Positions 1 to 9,551 of a stretch of DNA of 64,000 nucleotides are shown piece after piece. Origin of the DNA: Planctomycetaceae bacterium (GTDB lineage: Bacteria; Planctomycetota; Planctomycetia; Planctomycetales; Planctomycetaceae). The notes beneath the pieces are model-generated. The model worked only from the letters and a program-made list of their open reading frames with translations. It searched no databases and was not told the DNA's origin. Each line of letters starts with the position of its first letter. The stretch's first letter is position 1. The stretch is from the NCBI GenBank assembly GCA_021732845.1, contig JAKFUF010000008.1, positions 62,001 through 126,000 of the forward strand, read 5' to 3'. The translations under genes were made by a program, and so were the position numbers.

Positions 1-1740
1 ACGCAGTTGGTCGTCAGCAACGGCAAGAAATTGTGGATCCGCAATGTCGGCAAGGGCGGCAGCCACTTCACCCGCACGCTCACCAAAGAGCTGAAGCTGA
101 CCTTCGCCAAGGCCGAACACCTGAAGTGCAATGCCACGAAGGCACCAGACCCCAAGGCGATTTTCCAGGCGCTCCGCGGCGAGTTCAAGGATTTTGCCGG
201 TGAACTGCAGCGCTCCATCGGCCATTTTTCGAGCGTGAACCGCAACGCCAAGATCAAGAAGATCTACGGGCTGGGCGGGGGCTTCAAGCTGGCAGGTCTG
301 CAAAAGTATCTGCAGCAGGAACTGCAGATGGAGGTTGAGCGGATTGAGGCGTTTCCGGCGCTCGTGGGCGACAGCGTGCTGGCCGCGCCGCTGTTCCAGG
401 AAAACCTGCTGAGCTTCGCGGTGCCCTATGGCCTGGCGCTGCAGGGGCTGAATGTCACGCGGGTGCATACCTCGCTGCTGCCTCCGGAAATCCGCACCGC
501 GCGGCTCGTGCGGGCGAAGAAGCCGTGGGCCATCGCCGCGGCGGCCCTGCTGCTGGTGGGGTTGGGGATCTCCAATGCGGTTGACGCCAAGGCGGTCTAT
601 TCCGTCAGCGAAGATCGTTTCGGCCAGTCGGATGACAAGGCTAAGAAGGTGACCGATGATGCGGCCGCGCAGAAGTCGGCGTATGATGCCACGGTCGCCG
701 AAAACGGCAAGCTGAAGCAGCAGGGCGAAGACATTCTGAAGCACGCCGAGGGCCGCCTGCACTGGCTGGAAGTCTACAAGGCGATCAATGAATGTCTCCC
801 GCGCAGTGTTGGCGAGCAGAAGACGATCGAAGACCCGAGGCTCAAAAACCAGATCCGCCTTTCCAAGATCACCTGCACACGTGAGGCCGATCTGGCCGCG
901 TGGTATGGCAAGGTCGACAACCCCCAAGGCCGTGGTATGCTCAAGGAGGACCAGAAGGCCCCAACGGGGGCCGGGTATGTCTTCACGCTGGAGGGGCGGC
1001 ATTTCCATCATGACCCGCAGCAGCCGGAAATGCAGCGGCTCAATTATGTGTTCAACACCCTGCTGCAGAATCTGAAGGCGTGGACCATCACGCAGCCGGG
1101 GACCAACGTTGAAGTGCCGGTTCGAAAACTGGGGATCACTCACGCGTACCTCTCGTTCTGGGAAGAAACGCAGAGGACCTATGTGCCGCCCGGAAAGCAG
1201 ATTGGCAGCTTTGGCGCGGCGGCGAATCCGGCGGCTGCGGGCAACTCCCCCATGCCAGGATCGCCAATGCCTGGCGTCGTGGGGCAGCCGGCGACTGCCG
1301 GAGCCGAAGAGCAGCAGGCGCTGAACCAGACCACGTTTCACATCCAGTTTGTCTGGAAAGAAACTCCCGAAAAGGACCGGCCAGCCGTTGACCCCATTGT
1401 GGCTGCCGCCGCGGCGGCGAACCCCGGTGCCGCCCCCGGTGCAGCCCTTCCTGGCGCAACGGCACCAGGTGTTCAGACGCCTCCGTTGGCAATGCCGCCT
1501 GGACCAGCGCCAGCAGGCGCTTCGGTCAACCTTCCGGCAATGCCACCCACGGGACCGATGCCTGGAGCGTCCCTGCCGGCCGGCCTTCCCGCAACGCCTG
1601 CGGTGGCTCCGGCAACTGCGACTCCTCCTGCCGTCGCTCCGGCCGCCCCCGCCGGTCCGGTTGCTCCTGCTGGTGCCGCCGCGCCCGCTGGTCCGACGGC
1701 CCCGATGGTGCCGCCAGTCGCACCCGTGGCTCCCAAATAG
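1..1740 (+). CDS. PilM/PilN-like pilus assembly protein (5' partial)
   Basis: The reading frame is open at the left edge, so the N-terminus lies outside the window; 579 residues are visible. The first ~130 residues resemble the C-terminal part of the actin-like ATPase PilM, with the stretch SSVNRNAKIKKIYGLGGGFK followed by LAGLQKYLQQ. A single hydrophobic segment (PWAIAAAALLLVGLGIS, about residues 174-190) follows, then a coiled-coil-like region and a domain placed like PilN. This suggests PilM and PilN functions joined in one polypeptide. The last ~150 residues are Pro/Ala/Gly-rich and probably disordered. It is the first visible gene of an operon with the two membrane proteins downstream. 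Family knowledge: PilM and PilN form the inner-membrane platform of type IV pili and type II secretion. The fusion is inferred from order and hydrophobicity. Confidence 0.7.
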   Translation, partial: TQLVVSNGKKLWIRNVGKGGSHFTRTLTKELKLTFAKAEHLKCNATKAPDPKAIFQALRGEFKDFAGELQRSIGHFSSVNRNAKIKKIYGLGGGFKLAGLQKYLQQELQMEVERIEAFPALVGDSVLAAPLFQENLLSFAVPYGLALQGLNVTRVHTSLLPPEIRTARLVRAKKPWAIAAAALLLVGLGISNAVDAKAVYSVSEDRFGQSDDKAKKVTDDAAAQKSAYDATVAENGKLKQQGEDILKHAEGRLHWLEVYKAINECLPRSVGEQKTIEDPRLKNQIRLSKITCTREADLAAWYGKVDNPQGRGMLKEDQKAPTGAGYVFTLEGRHFHHDPQQPEMQRLNYVFNTLLQNLKAWTITQPGTNVEVPVRKLGITHAYLSFWEETQRTYVPPGKQIGSFGAAANPAAAGNSPMPGSPMPGVVGQPATAGAEEQQALNQTTFHIQFVWKETPEKDRPAVDPIVAAAAAANPGAAPGAALPGATAPGVQTPPLAMPPGPAPAGASVNLPAMPPTGPMPGASLPAGLPATPAVAPATATPPAVAPAAPAGPVAPAGAAAPAGPTAPMVPPVAPVAPK

Positions 1741-1892
1741 AATTTCGGAACTCTTCTGTGACTTGGAGCGTCAATACACTGTCGCCCCGTTCTTGAATCA
1801 ACCTTCTGAGCCAGGTGGCTCAGGCAAGCCAAGCAAACGGTCGCATATCAACACGATGGCACAAGGTGCGTGCCTGTGGTCTGGAGCCTGCA

Positions 1893-3707
1893 ATGGATCA
1901 GTTGAACAAAGTCCTGGAACACAAATTCTGGATCATGCTGGGCTTGGCGATCATCATCCCCTTTGTGGGCTGGGGGATGACCCATTCGGCGATGGTGGCG
2001 GAGTTTGAAAAGGGAAAAGGCGAACTCGAGACCAAGTTCAAAAACATTCCGCAGGGGGCCAGCCTTCCCAACGATCGCTGGAAGACCGAAGCCACCACCG
2101 AAAATGACAAGCAGCGGCTGTTGGTGGAGTCAACCTGGAAAAAACTGTGGGACGAACAGCAGAAGGCGAAGGTCTGGCCCGCAAAATTCCCGTCGGACAC
2201 CGACAATCTCGATCAGAATACCCTGCTGCTGTATCCCCAAAAATACCGGGACGAAGTCAAGCGAATCTATTCGGTGGTGCGGCCATTGACGCCGTCCATC
2301 ATGGGGCCGACGGGTGTCATCGCGTTTCCGCTCAACCAGTTGTCGGTGGTGGAGTGGCAGTCGAGTGCCCCACCTTCACCCCGCGACATTCGCGAAGCCC
2401 AGGAAGACCTGTGGCTCTACGAAGCGCTGTTGAAGCTGATTGACAAAGTCAACGCCGGGGTGAGCCTGCAGAACGACGCGCCGATTCCAGAATTGCTGAC
2501 GCTGAAGCTGCTGGGCGGTTCAGGCGGGCCAAAGGGACCGGGGGCCGCCACGACATCCTCCCAGCCGAGCGGGATGGCGGGGATGCAGGGGATGGCACCC
2601 ATTGGGCTTAGCAGCCCGCTGGGCGGCGCAGATTTTGAAGACGCCGCCGGTGGTGGTCAAAGCAGCGGAGGCAGCGTGGACTTTAGTCCAGCCGACGAAT
2701 TTGGTCCGGAAGTGGATGCCCCGGTCACGGCGGGAAGCAGTTCACCGGCTCCGGCAGCCCCGACTGGGGCCACTGGACTGGCAATGGCCCCAATCGGGCT
2801 GGTCAGTCCCGGCACTGGCGGCAGCGGGTCGAATGCCAAGAAAGACCGCTACGTCCGCAAAACGGAATATTGGAACACACGTGGCTTCTATATCAAGGTC
2901 ATCATGGACCACACGGAGGTGCCACGATTCGTCGCGGAACTGTCCAATTCCAAGGAATGGCCCATCCGCATCACCCGCGTTCAAACCGAAGATGTGCACA
3001 AGGAGGATCTGGCTGTCGCCGGGACGGGAAGTGCAAATTCGCCAGCGGCCGGCGGTATTCCCAATGTCTCAATGCCCATGCCTGGCGGCTTCAGGCCGAT
3101 GGGTGGACCGGCGGCTCCAGCCGGTGGTGCCACTCGGGGTGGTAACTCAATGGTCCGCGGCGGAGATGGTGAGGGGGGAACGGTCGCCTCCACCAACTAT
3201 GACAAAACGAAAATGGCGTATGTCGCCGTGAGCGGTGAGATCACGATTTACAACGCGCCCAAGATTACGGGGGCACCCGCCACGACGACACCTCCGCCCG
3301 CTCCAACCACTGCACCTCCAGCCGCTGTCCCACCTGTCGCGGTGGCTCCGGCAGCCACGGAACCAGCCACGGAACCAGCCGCGGCACCAGGTCCGACAGC
3401 CCCCGCAGCACCAGGTGCCGCTCCAGCGGCCCCGGCAACTGCGGGACCGATGCCCGGTGCGGCTCCGGTCAGCACTCCGAGTGCCCCTGCGGGCGCGACC
3501 ACCGAAGCTGTCAAGCCGGGAGAGACGCCCCCTGCCGCCGGAGCCCCGACGACTCCGGCCGCAACGACTCCGGCCGCAACGACGACGCCAGCAACTCCGA
3601 CTTCACCCGCAGCGCCCCCGACTCCCGCTGCAACTGGAACCACGCCGTTGCCACCTCCAGCCGTGCCTGGCACGGCTCCGGCAGCCGTGGCACCCGCCAA
3701 ACCCTGA
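1893..3707 (+). CDS. Membrane-anchored pilus-operon protein, Pro/Ala-rich tail
   Basis: The protein has 604 residues. I chose the ATG at 1893 because GGAG lies about 6 bases upstream and the protein then opens directly with MDQLNKVLEHKFW and a membrane helix (WIMLGLAIIIPFVGWGM). The frame is open further upstream but without protein-like sequence. After the helix comes a region of about 200 residues with no recognised domain, a Gly/Ser/Ala-rich linker, a compact segment (YWNTRGFYIKVIMDHTEVPR, about residues 325-345) that looks folded, and a tail of about 150 residues of Pro, Ala and Thr. Its place between a PilM/N-like gene and another single-pass protein suggests a PilO-like scaffold role. 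That role is inferred from position; no PilO motif is certain. Confidence 0.6.
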   Translation: MDQLNKVLEHKFWIMLGLAIIIPFVGWGMTHSAMVAEFEKGKGELETKFKNIPQGASLPNDRWKTEATTENDKQRLLVESTWKKLWDEQQKAKVWPAKFPSDTDNLDQNTLLLYPQKYRDEVKRIYSVVRPLTPSIMGPTGVIAFPLNQLSVVEWQSSAPPSPRDIREAQEDLWLYEALLKLIDKVNAGVSLQNDAPIPELLTLKLLGGSGGPKGPGAATTSSQPSGMAGMQGMAPIGLSSPLGGADFEDAAGGGQSSGGSVDFSPADEFGPEVDAPVTAGSSSPAPAAPTGATGLAMAPIGLVSPGTGGSGSNAKKDRYVRKTEYWNTRGFYIKVIMDHTEVPRFVAELSNSKEWPIRITRVQTEDVHKEDLAVAGTGSANSPAAGGIPNVSMPMPGGFRPMGGPAAPAGGATRGGNSMVRGGDGEGGTVASTNYDKTKMAYVAVSGEITIYNAPKITGAPATTTPPPAPTTAPPAAVPPVAVAPAATEPATEPAAAPGPTAPAAPGAAPAAPATAGPMPGAAPVSTPSAPAGATTEAVKPGETPPAAGAPTTPAATTPAATTTPATPTSPAAPPTPAATGTTPLPPPAVPGTAPAAVAPAKP

Positions 3708-3793
3708 TGCTGTCCGCCACTCGATTTTACACACTTCAGTTGGGCACATGAGTCACGGCTGCAAACCGTGGTTTCTCAAGCGAAGGAAATGCC

Positions 3794-6100
3794 ATGAAAA
3801 ACTTGATGGCGAAGCTCAAGGGGATGGATTACAAGCAATTCGCCCTGAACTATGCCGACAAAATCGGCTTCGGCGTGATCGCCGTGATTGTGCTGGGCGT
3901 GCTGGTCATGGGCACCAACAAGGACAGCTACGAGAAGACGCCAACTCAGTTTGAGGATGCGGCCGCGAAAGCCACGCAGGCGCTGGCCAATTCCACCTGG
4001 CCCGAGACGGACAAGGGGCAGTTCCGCGTTGAGGACTTCAGCGCCAAAGCTGAGGAACGGGTGCTTCGTGATGTGGCGCTCAACAATTACGAGTACCGCA
4101 TCGAGATGTCGCCCAAGCTCTATCCGCGGGAAGCACAGGTCAAAGAGCCCACACTCTTCCCTGTGCGCGACCTGATCGCCACCTACGGAACGGCACCGAT
4201 TGAGACGTTTCCGCCGGAATTGCAGGACAGCCTGCAACTGGCCAGTGCCGCCAATGACGAAAAGAAGGCGGCGGAAGAGAAGGCCCCCAAAAAAGCCTCG
4301 AACGAGTTTGAACTGGCCAAGGGCTCCACGGGCGGAGGGCAGGCCGGGACGGGCGTCGTGGTGCCGATGCCCCCGGTGGGACCGGCACAAGGAACAGCGA
4401 TTAGTCTGCCCGTGGCTCCTACAGGCTATGGAGCGGCCGACGTCGAAGATGGAGTTCCGGGCATGGGGATTGGGATCGAATCCACCAGTGTCGGGCTTAA
4501 CCGTCATGGTCGGGGATTGCGGTATGTCGCCGTCCGGGGCATTGTCCCGCACAAGGAGCTGATGGAATCGTACAAGCAGGCCCTGCACACCCCCACTCGC
4601 GAAATGGCGGCCGAGCATGTGGTCTACTGGGACTTTCACATTGAGCGTCAGATGGCGGTTGGCGGGCCTGAGCAATGGACTCCGTGGACACAGCTTAAGA
4701 TCGAGGTGGCTCGGGATGCGATCAACAACGAGTGCGCCATTTGGGATCCAGAAATTGTCAACATCAACGTGACCGACCCCGTGTTTACGATGCCTTTGCC
4801 CGGTCGGCTGATGGGAAACTGGTCGGTTCATGGCACGCATCCTGCCTTGGAGGATTATCTGCTGAGCCAGACGCAGATCGAAGAGGAACGGATCAAGAGT
4901 GAAGAGGCGCTCGCCAAGGACCGCGCCAAGGGGGCCGTGGGGGTGACAAAGAAGGGTGGATTTGCCGGCAGCCAGGGTGACGCGGGCAGTGCCCGCCGTC
5001 GAACGGACACGGTCGACGCGGGTGCAGTTGGTGCAGGTCGCGGGCCTGGCATGCCATTCAGCATGCCGATTCCCGGCGGCATGCCTGGCCCCAACATGGC
5101 AAACATGCCAGTTGGCAATATCGGAACAGTCAGAGGCGGGCCCGCAGACATGGAGGACATGTCCATGCCGGGCTTTGGCGGAACGGGCTTGAACCCGGCG
5201 GACGACGATTTGCGGCGGAACCCAAACCCCACGACGGAAGCCATGCTGTTGTTCCGCTATTTCGATTTTGACATCGAACCGGGCCGCGTCTATCGCTACC
5301 GGATCCAACTCGTCATGGGCAACACCAACTTCGACAAGCGGCCCGAACAGGTCGAGAAGCCGGAAGTCGCCCAGGGACGAACGCGTGAAACCAAGTGGAG
5401 CGATGAGTCGAACCCGGTTCTGGTCAACGAAGACATGAACTACTTCCTCAGCAGGGTCCTGCGCACCCGGGGCAGTGCCGGCATGGCCGAGATGGACACG
5501 TTCCAGTGGGATGCCGCCAGTGGCGTCATCATCCATGCGCCGTTGAAGCTGACCTACGGACAGCCGGTCGGCGGCAAGGCGCGGCTGGAATTCCCCGATG
5601 TCATTCACGAAGTTCTGGATACCAAAGAAGTCGCGTTCTACAGCCGTGACATCCTGGTCGATAGCAACCCGGCCCCCGTTCTGGCCACCGCCGATCATCC
5701 CGACCTCAAAGTGCGAGATCTGGCACGCCTGCTCGATGGCGGCACCCTGGATGAAGCGATCACGGTCAACCAGTTCGGCGAATTCGTGGAGAACAATCCA
5801 GTCGTCACGCAAGCCGAAGAGTCGGTTGTCTCGGAACGCCATAAGAATCAAAATGATGCGTTGAAGTCTCAACTCCAGACCAAGACACCCGACGCAGATG
5901 CACCGAGCACTCTTGATGGTCTGGCCGGTGGTATGGGTGATCCGATGGACTCCAAGAAAAAGAAGGCCAAGAAAAAGGGGAACCCCACCCGCATGATGGG
6001 AATGCCCGGCATGCCGGGAATGCCGATGCCGGGGATGCCCGGGATGCCAGCGGGTGGAGCCGACGCCAAGGCGAAAAAGACCACCAAGTCCAAGCGATAA
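3794..6100 (+). CDS. Membrane-anchored pilus-operon protein, Met/Gly/Pro-rich
   Basis: The protein has 768 residues. The ATG at 3794 is preceded by AAGGA at a normal distance. A short cytoplasmic start (MKNLMAKLKGMDYKQF) is followed by one membrane helix (IGFGVIAVIVLGVLVMG, about residues 24-40), so the bulk lies outside the cytoplasm. Two folded-looking regions are seen, one around residues 230-350 and one around 480-660 (LLFRYFDFDIEPGRVYRYRI is its clearest part). They are separated by Met/Gly/Pro-rich linkers. The C-terminus is GMPGMPG-type repeats followed by a Lys-rich end. It follows the 604-residue protein after 86 bases and precedes a strong terminator, so it closes the operon. I do not recognise the family; a PilP-like or planctomycete-specific platform role is inferred from context. 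Confidence 0.6.
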   Translation: MKNLMAKLKGMDYKQFALNYADKIGFGVIAVIVLGVLVMGTNKDSYEKTPTQFEDAAAKATQALANSTWPETDKGQFRVEDFSAKAEERVLRDVALNNYEYRIEMSPKLYPREAQVKEPTLFPVRDLIATYGTAPIETFPPELQDSLQLASAANDEKKAAEEKAPKKASNEFELAKGSTGGGQAGTGVVVPMPPVGPAQGTAISLPVAPTGYGAADVEDGVPGMGIGIESTSVGLNRHGRGLRYVAVRGIVPHKELMESYKQALHTPTREMAAEHVVYWDFHIERQMAVGGPEQWTPWTQLKIEVARDAINNECAIWDPEIVNINVTDPVFTMPLPGRLMGNWSVHGTHPALEDYLLSQTQIEEERIKSEEALAKDRAKGAVGVTKKGGFAGSQGDAGSARRRTDTVDAGAVGAGRGPGMPFSMPIPGGMPGPNMANMPVGNIGTVRGGPADMEDMSMPGFGGTGLNPADDDLRRNPNPTTEAMLLFRYFDFDIEPGRVYRYRIQLVMGNTNFDKRPEQVEKPEVAQGRTRETKWSDESNPVLVNEDMNYFLSRVLRTRGSAGMAEMDTFQWDAASGVIIHAPLKLTYGQPVGGKARLEFPDVIHEVLDTKEVAFYSRDILVDSNPAPVLATADHPDLKVRDLARLLDGGTLDEAITVNQFGEFVENNPVVTQAEESVVSERHKNQNDALKSQLQTKTPDADAPSTLDGLAGGMGDPMDSKKKKAKKKGNPTRMMGMPGMPGMPMPGMPGMPAGGADAKAKKTTKSKR

Positions 6101-6117
6101 GCTTCTGCGGCACTCTC

Positions 6118-6154
6118 ACGCCCTGGTCCAGTTTTTGGATCAGGGCGTTTTTTT
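6118..6154 (+). terminator. Rho-independent terminator of the pilus-type operon
   Basis: A hairpin with arms ACGCCCTGGTCC and GGATCAGGGCGT (one mismatch) is followed by seven T residues. It begins 17 bases after the stop codon of the third operon gene, so it most likely ends that transcript. Confidence 0.85.
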
Positions 6155-6264
6155 GTTGCCTGATCGGCAACCGATTGTTCACTCCCGCCGCAGGTGGACC
6201 CTCTGCCACATCAGGGATATGATATCGCTCTCATGATCCCCCTCAACTTTGGGAGTGAACGGCG

Positions 6265-7326
6265 ATGGACGATGTGGCTCTGCAATTCCTCAAAGACATG
6301 CTGGCTACTCCCAGTCCGTCGGGCTCCGAACAGGCGATCCAGAAGGTCATTCACGACTATGTGCGGCCGTTTGCCAAGGTCAACATCGACTGGCACGGCA
6401 ACCTCATCGCCGCGGTCAACCCTGGCGGCCATCCGCGGATCATGCTGGCCGGGCACTGTGACCAGATTGGCCTGATGGTCAAGCACATTGATGCCGATGG
6501 GTTCATCTGGGTCGATTCCATCGGTGGCTGGGACATTCAGATGCTCATCGGCCAGAACATGGTCATCTGGAGCCAGTCTGGACCGGTGCGGGGGGTGATT
6601 TCACGCAAGGCGATCCACCTGTTGAGCCCCGACGACCGCAAAAAAGTCCCTGAACTCAAGGACTTGTGGATCGACATCGGGGTCAAAAATGGGGAAGAGG
6701 CACGACAGGTTGTGTCCGTTGGCGACCCGGTGACATTTGAACTGGGCTATCGTGCCCTGCGGAACGGCATCGCTGGGGCTGCCGGCATGGACAACAAAGT
6801 CGGTGCCTGGACCGTGATGAACGCCCTGCGGAAAGTTGCCGAAGCTGAGCCACTGGCGGCTGTGTTTGCCGTGTCCACGGTTCAGGAAGAAATCGGCCTG
6901 CGCGGAGCCCAGACGAGCGCGTTTTCGATCGACCCGCATTTGGGGATCGCGGTGGACGTGACGCATGCCACCGACTGTCCAACGATGGACCATCGGCAGT
7001 ATGGCGACATCAGCCTTGGCCTGGGACCGGTGGTCTACCGCGGCCCGAACATCAATCCGGTGGTTCACAAGCGGCTCGCCGCTCTGGCGACCGAAAAATC
7101 CATTCCCATTCAGTTGGGCGGTCTCTCACGGCCGGCAGGAAACGACGCCAACATCATGCAGATCAACCGGGGTGGCGTGGCAACGGGGATCGTGGCCATT
7201 CCGAACCGCTACATGCACAGCCCGGTCGAGCTGGTGTCGCTGTCCGACTTGGGCCACGCCGCGGAACTGGTCGCCGCCTTCTGCCTGTCACTGACCCCGG
7301 ACTGCGACTTCACGCCACAGGTGTAG
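6265..7326 (+). CDS. M42 family metallopeptidase (glutamyl/deblocking aminopeptidase-like)
   Basis: The protein has 353 residues, the usual size for M42. These cytosolic dimetal aminopeptidases assemble into large tetrahedral complexes and trim peptides. Metal-binding and catalytic landmarks are present in order: AGHCDQIG (first His and Asp), AAGMDNKVGAW (bridging Asp), VQEEIGLRG (catalytic and metal-binding Glu pair), VDVTHATD (Asp) and RYMHSPVE (last His). The ATG at 6265 follows a purine-rich stretch (GGGAGTGAA). There is no signal peptide. It stands alone between two terminator hairpins. The family is secure, while the exact substrate (endoglucanase-labelled homologues are in fact peptidases) cannot be read from the sequence. 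Confidence 0.92.
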   Translation: MDDVALQFLKDMLATPSPSGSEQAIQKVIHDYVRPFAKVNIDWHGNLIAAVNPGGHPRIMLAGHCDQIGLMVKHIDADGFIWVDSIGGWDIQMLIGQNMVIWSQSGPVRGVISRKAIHLLSPDDRKKVPELKDLWIDIGVKNGEEARQVVSVGDPVTFELGYRALRNGIAGAAGMDNKVGAWTVMNALRKVAEAEPLAAVFAVSTVQEEIGLRGAQTSAFSIDPHLGIAVDVTHATDCPTMDHRQYGDISLGLGPVVYRGPNINPVVHKRLAALATEKSIPIQLGGLSRPAGNDANIMQINRGGVATGIVAIPNRYMHSPVELVSLSDLGHAAELVAAFCLSLTPDCDFTPQV

Positions 7327-7356
7327 GCAGGCGCGCCGGGTGGTCTGCAAGTTCTG

Positions 7357-7396
7357 TCAGGACAGCGGACGGAGCATCTCCCGTCCACTGTCCTGA
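7357..7396. terminator. Hairpin between convergent genes
   Basis: The arms TCAGGACAGCGGACGG and CCGTCCACTGTCCTGA form a 16-base stem with one mismatch around an 8-base loop. It sits between the M42 stop codon and the stop of the small gene on the other strand, so it could end both transcripts. There is no long T run on either side. Confidence 0.65.
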
Positions 7397-7409
7397 TCAG
7401 GGAAGCCGT

Positions 7410-7691
7410 TTAGCGGCCGCGTTTTTTGGAGCGGCCCTTGCGGTCGTTGGCGGCCTTGTCATCCTCGGCCTGCCGGAAGATTTCGATCTGCAGATCGGTC
7501 TCGGCCTTGGCCTTCATGGCCCACTTCCAGAGTGCCGGAATATGCTTGTTTTCGGCATCCTTGGTGTGAATGGTGACCTGGGTCAGCCCCGAGTCGGTCA
7601 TTTTCTTCCCGATCTCGGTCAGCAGGTCGGAAACGCGCAGAATGCTCTTGCGCAGAGCTTCCAAATCGGCGGGTGTTTGCTCGAACTTCAT
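7410..7691 (-). CDS. Small hypothetical protein, basic C-terminus
   Basis: The protein has 93 residues from the ATG at 7691. The frame extends upstream, but that extra part (MRLLCCISIQVL...) looks non-coding. The sequence MKFEQTPADLEALRKS begins an alpha-helical region, followed by TQVTIHTKDAENKHIPALWKW, a helical segment and a strongly basic tail (DRKGRSKKRGR). No domain is recognised. The composition fits a soluble cytoplasmic protein, and the tail could bind nucleic acid. No clear ribosome-binding site is seen. Confidence 0.6.
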   Translation of the reverse strand: MKFEQTPADLEALRKSILRVSDLLTEIGKKMTDSGLTQVTIHTKDAENKHIPALWKWAMKAKAETDLQIEIFRQAEDDKAANDRKGRSKKRGR

Positions 7692-7878
7692 GATTTGATT
7701 TGATTTCGGACCAGGTTTCGGACCAATAACAGGATGCAAGTGTTGCAGAACTTGGATGGAGATGCAACACAAGAGCCGCAAAATCCAGAATTCGCGAAGA
7801 AAAAAATGGCCGAAGGGTGAACCTCTGGCTAATCCGGTTGTATGAATGTGTCAAAACACTGCGGAATCGTGGAAGAAC

Positions 7879-7898
7879 GCCGGACTTTTCCGTCCGGC
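7879..7898. repeat. Perfect hairpin in the gap before the DUF1593 gene
   Basis: GCCGGAC and GTCCGGC pair perfectly around TTTTCC. The gap from 7692 to 8149 (458 bases) otherwise shows no gene I trust. The hairpin has no T run, so its role is open: attenuator, protein site or chance. Confidence 0.35.
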
Positions 7899-8149
7899 CT
7901 CCGGCTGGCAGAAGCGTTGGCCAAAACGATGACAATTTTGACCGTGTCTGGAGCCTGGAACTGGAGCCCCGCGTGCCACAAATCCTTGAGCCGCATCATG
8001 TTTATTCCGGGCGGCGGTTTGAAGTCGATGGTGGAACGCCGGAAATGAGCGCCCCGCCGCCATTTGCCGGCTCCCCTGCGGGGGTCTATGATGCTGGCGG
8101 CCCCCGCCGCTCCTGGCATCCCCGCAGGCCAACTAATGACGTGGCTCCA

Positions 8150-9529
8150 ATGCAGAGACCCGGTCGTCCGCCGCTCCGCATCAGCCCAACGCGGCTGATC
8201 ACTTTGCTGGGGGTTGTGTTGAATGGCCTGCTGTTGCCACTTCTGACCTCGCGTGACTCTGTCGCCGCCGATTCCCGACCGCGATTGATCATCGAAACCG
8301 ATGCCGGAGGCGATCCGGACGACGAGCAATCGCTGGTGCGGCTCCTGGTTTATGCGAATGAATTCGAAATCGAGGGCATCATCACCAATCGGCCGATGGC
8401 CCGGGACGGCGAGAACAAGAATCCGGTTCGCGATGGCCTGGGCATCGTGCGGGCACTGATCGAGGCTTACGGGCGAAGCCACGTGAACCTCGTGAAGCAT
8501 GACGCACGGTTTCCTGCTCCAGAGCAGCTTTTGGCGCGAACGGTCGCCGGCTACGACGATATCGCAGATGGCGTGAACCTCATCATCAAAGCCGTGGATG
8601 GGGATGACCCGCGTCCTATCTGGTTCAGCAATTGGGGAACCGACCATGGCGCGGCGGAAAGTTGCCTCAAGCGGGCGCTCGACAGGGTGCTTGGTGAGCG
8701 TGGCCCGGTTGGGTATGCAAAATTCAAGAACCGGCTGAGGCTCAGTTCCGCCGACAAGTTCGGCGATCACACCGCGCGAATCGATCCGCCGTTTGTCTTC
8801 TGGCTCAACGCCTCGCATCCGCCCGTGGAGGGCATGCGCTGGTATCACCGTTTTTCGGCCCTGACCGCGACAGCCGGTGGCTTCGACGTGGAGCGGGATG
8901 TCCGCATCGGCCATGGACCGCTGGGTGCCCTCTATCCGGTGAACACCAGCCTCCGGCAGAAGGAGGGTGACACCATGATGTTTTTGTATCTGGCACCCAC
9001 GGGCATGAATGAACCGCTCGAACCGGCCTGGGGCAGTTGGGGTGGGCGCTACGGGCACAACGCGGAATTCCCAGGCAAGAACTACCACTGGGCGAACCAG
9101 ACCGACTTTTGGAATGGCAGCACCAACCGCGACAACACTCTCGCGCGGTGGGCCGTCGCGTTGCAAAATGACTTCGCCGCCCGCATGGATTGGTGCAGGG
9201 CGGATGCCTACGAGAAGGCGAACCATGCTCCCAAGGCCGTCCTGAACGGTGACGCTTCCCGCGGGCTGCTGCACATTCAAGCCACGACAGGTGAACCGGT
9301 GACGCTGTCCGCGGAGGGCTCCCGTGATCCTGACGGGAATTCGATCACGGCGGAATGGTTCGTTTACCCCGAAGCCGGAACATTCACCCGGAACGTGAAA
9401 CTGACTGCCACAAGCGGCCTGCAGACGAGTTTCCTCGTGCCGGCCGCCAGGGCCTCACAGACCATTCATGTGATCCTGCAGGTCAACGATAATGGCACGC
9501 CAAATCTGACGAGCTATCGGCGCGCGTGA
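8150..9529 (+). CDS. DUF1593 (Sde182-like) secreted nucleoside-hydrolase-fold protein
   Basis: The protein has 459 residues from the ATG at 8150, chosen because a signal peptide follows at once (LITLLGVVLNGLLLPLL, then SVAADS). The longer upstream frame is low-quality. The mature part begins RPRLIIETDAGGDPDDEQS, which matches the Asp-rich metal site of the nucleoside-hydrolase fold in DUF1593. The C-terminal ~100 residues, from about NHAPKAVLNGD, match the Sde182 C-terminal beta-sandwich that accompanies this domain and end in the typical NDNGTPNLTSYRR. Homologues are called cellulose-binding Sde182-like, but the enzymatic activity is not established. It probably acts in the periplasm on carbohydrate. 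Confidence 0.85.
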   Translation: MQRPGRPPLRISPTRLITLLGVVLNGLLLPLLTSRDSVAADSRPRLIIETDAGGDPDDEQSLVRLLVYANEFEIEGIITNRPMARDGENKNPVRDGLGIVRALIEAYGRSHVNLVKHDARFPAPEQLLARTVAGYDDIADGVNLIIKAVDGDDPRPIWFSNWGTDHGAAESCLKRALDRVLGERGPVGYAKFKNRLRLSSADKFGDHTARIDPPFVFWLNASHPPVEGMRWYHRFSALTATAGGFDVERDVRIGHGPLGALYPVNTSLRQKEGDTMMFLYLAPTGMNEPLEPAWGSWGGRYGHNAEFPGKNYHWANQTDFWNGSTNRDNTLARWAVALQNDFAARMDWCRADAYEKANHAPKAVLNGDASRGLLHIQATTGEPVTLSAEGSRDPDGNSITAEWFVYPEAGTFTRNVKLTATSGLQTSFLVPAARASQTIHVILQVNDNGTPNLTSYRRA

Positions 9530-9551
9530 CCATCAAAAACTGAGCGTCCTC

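Noticed and set aside
3776-5872. A 698-codon open frame on the minus strand
   Set aside because: It lies entirely opposite the third pilus-operon gene, has no start signal and its translation has no domain pattern. High GC makes long antisense frames common.
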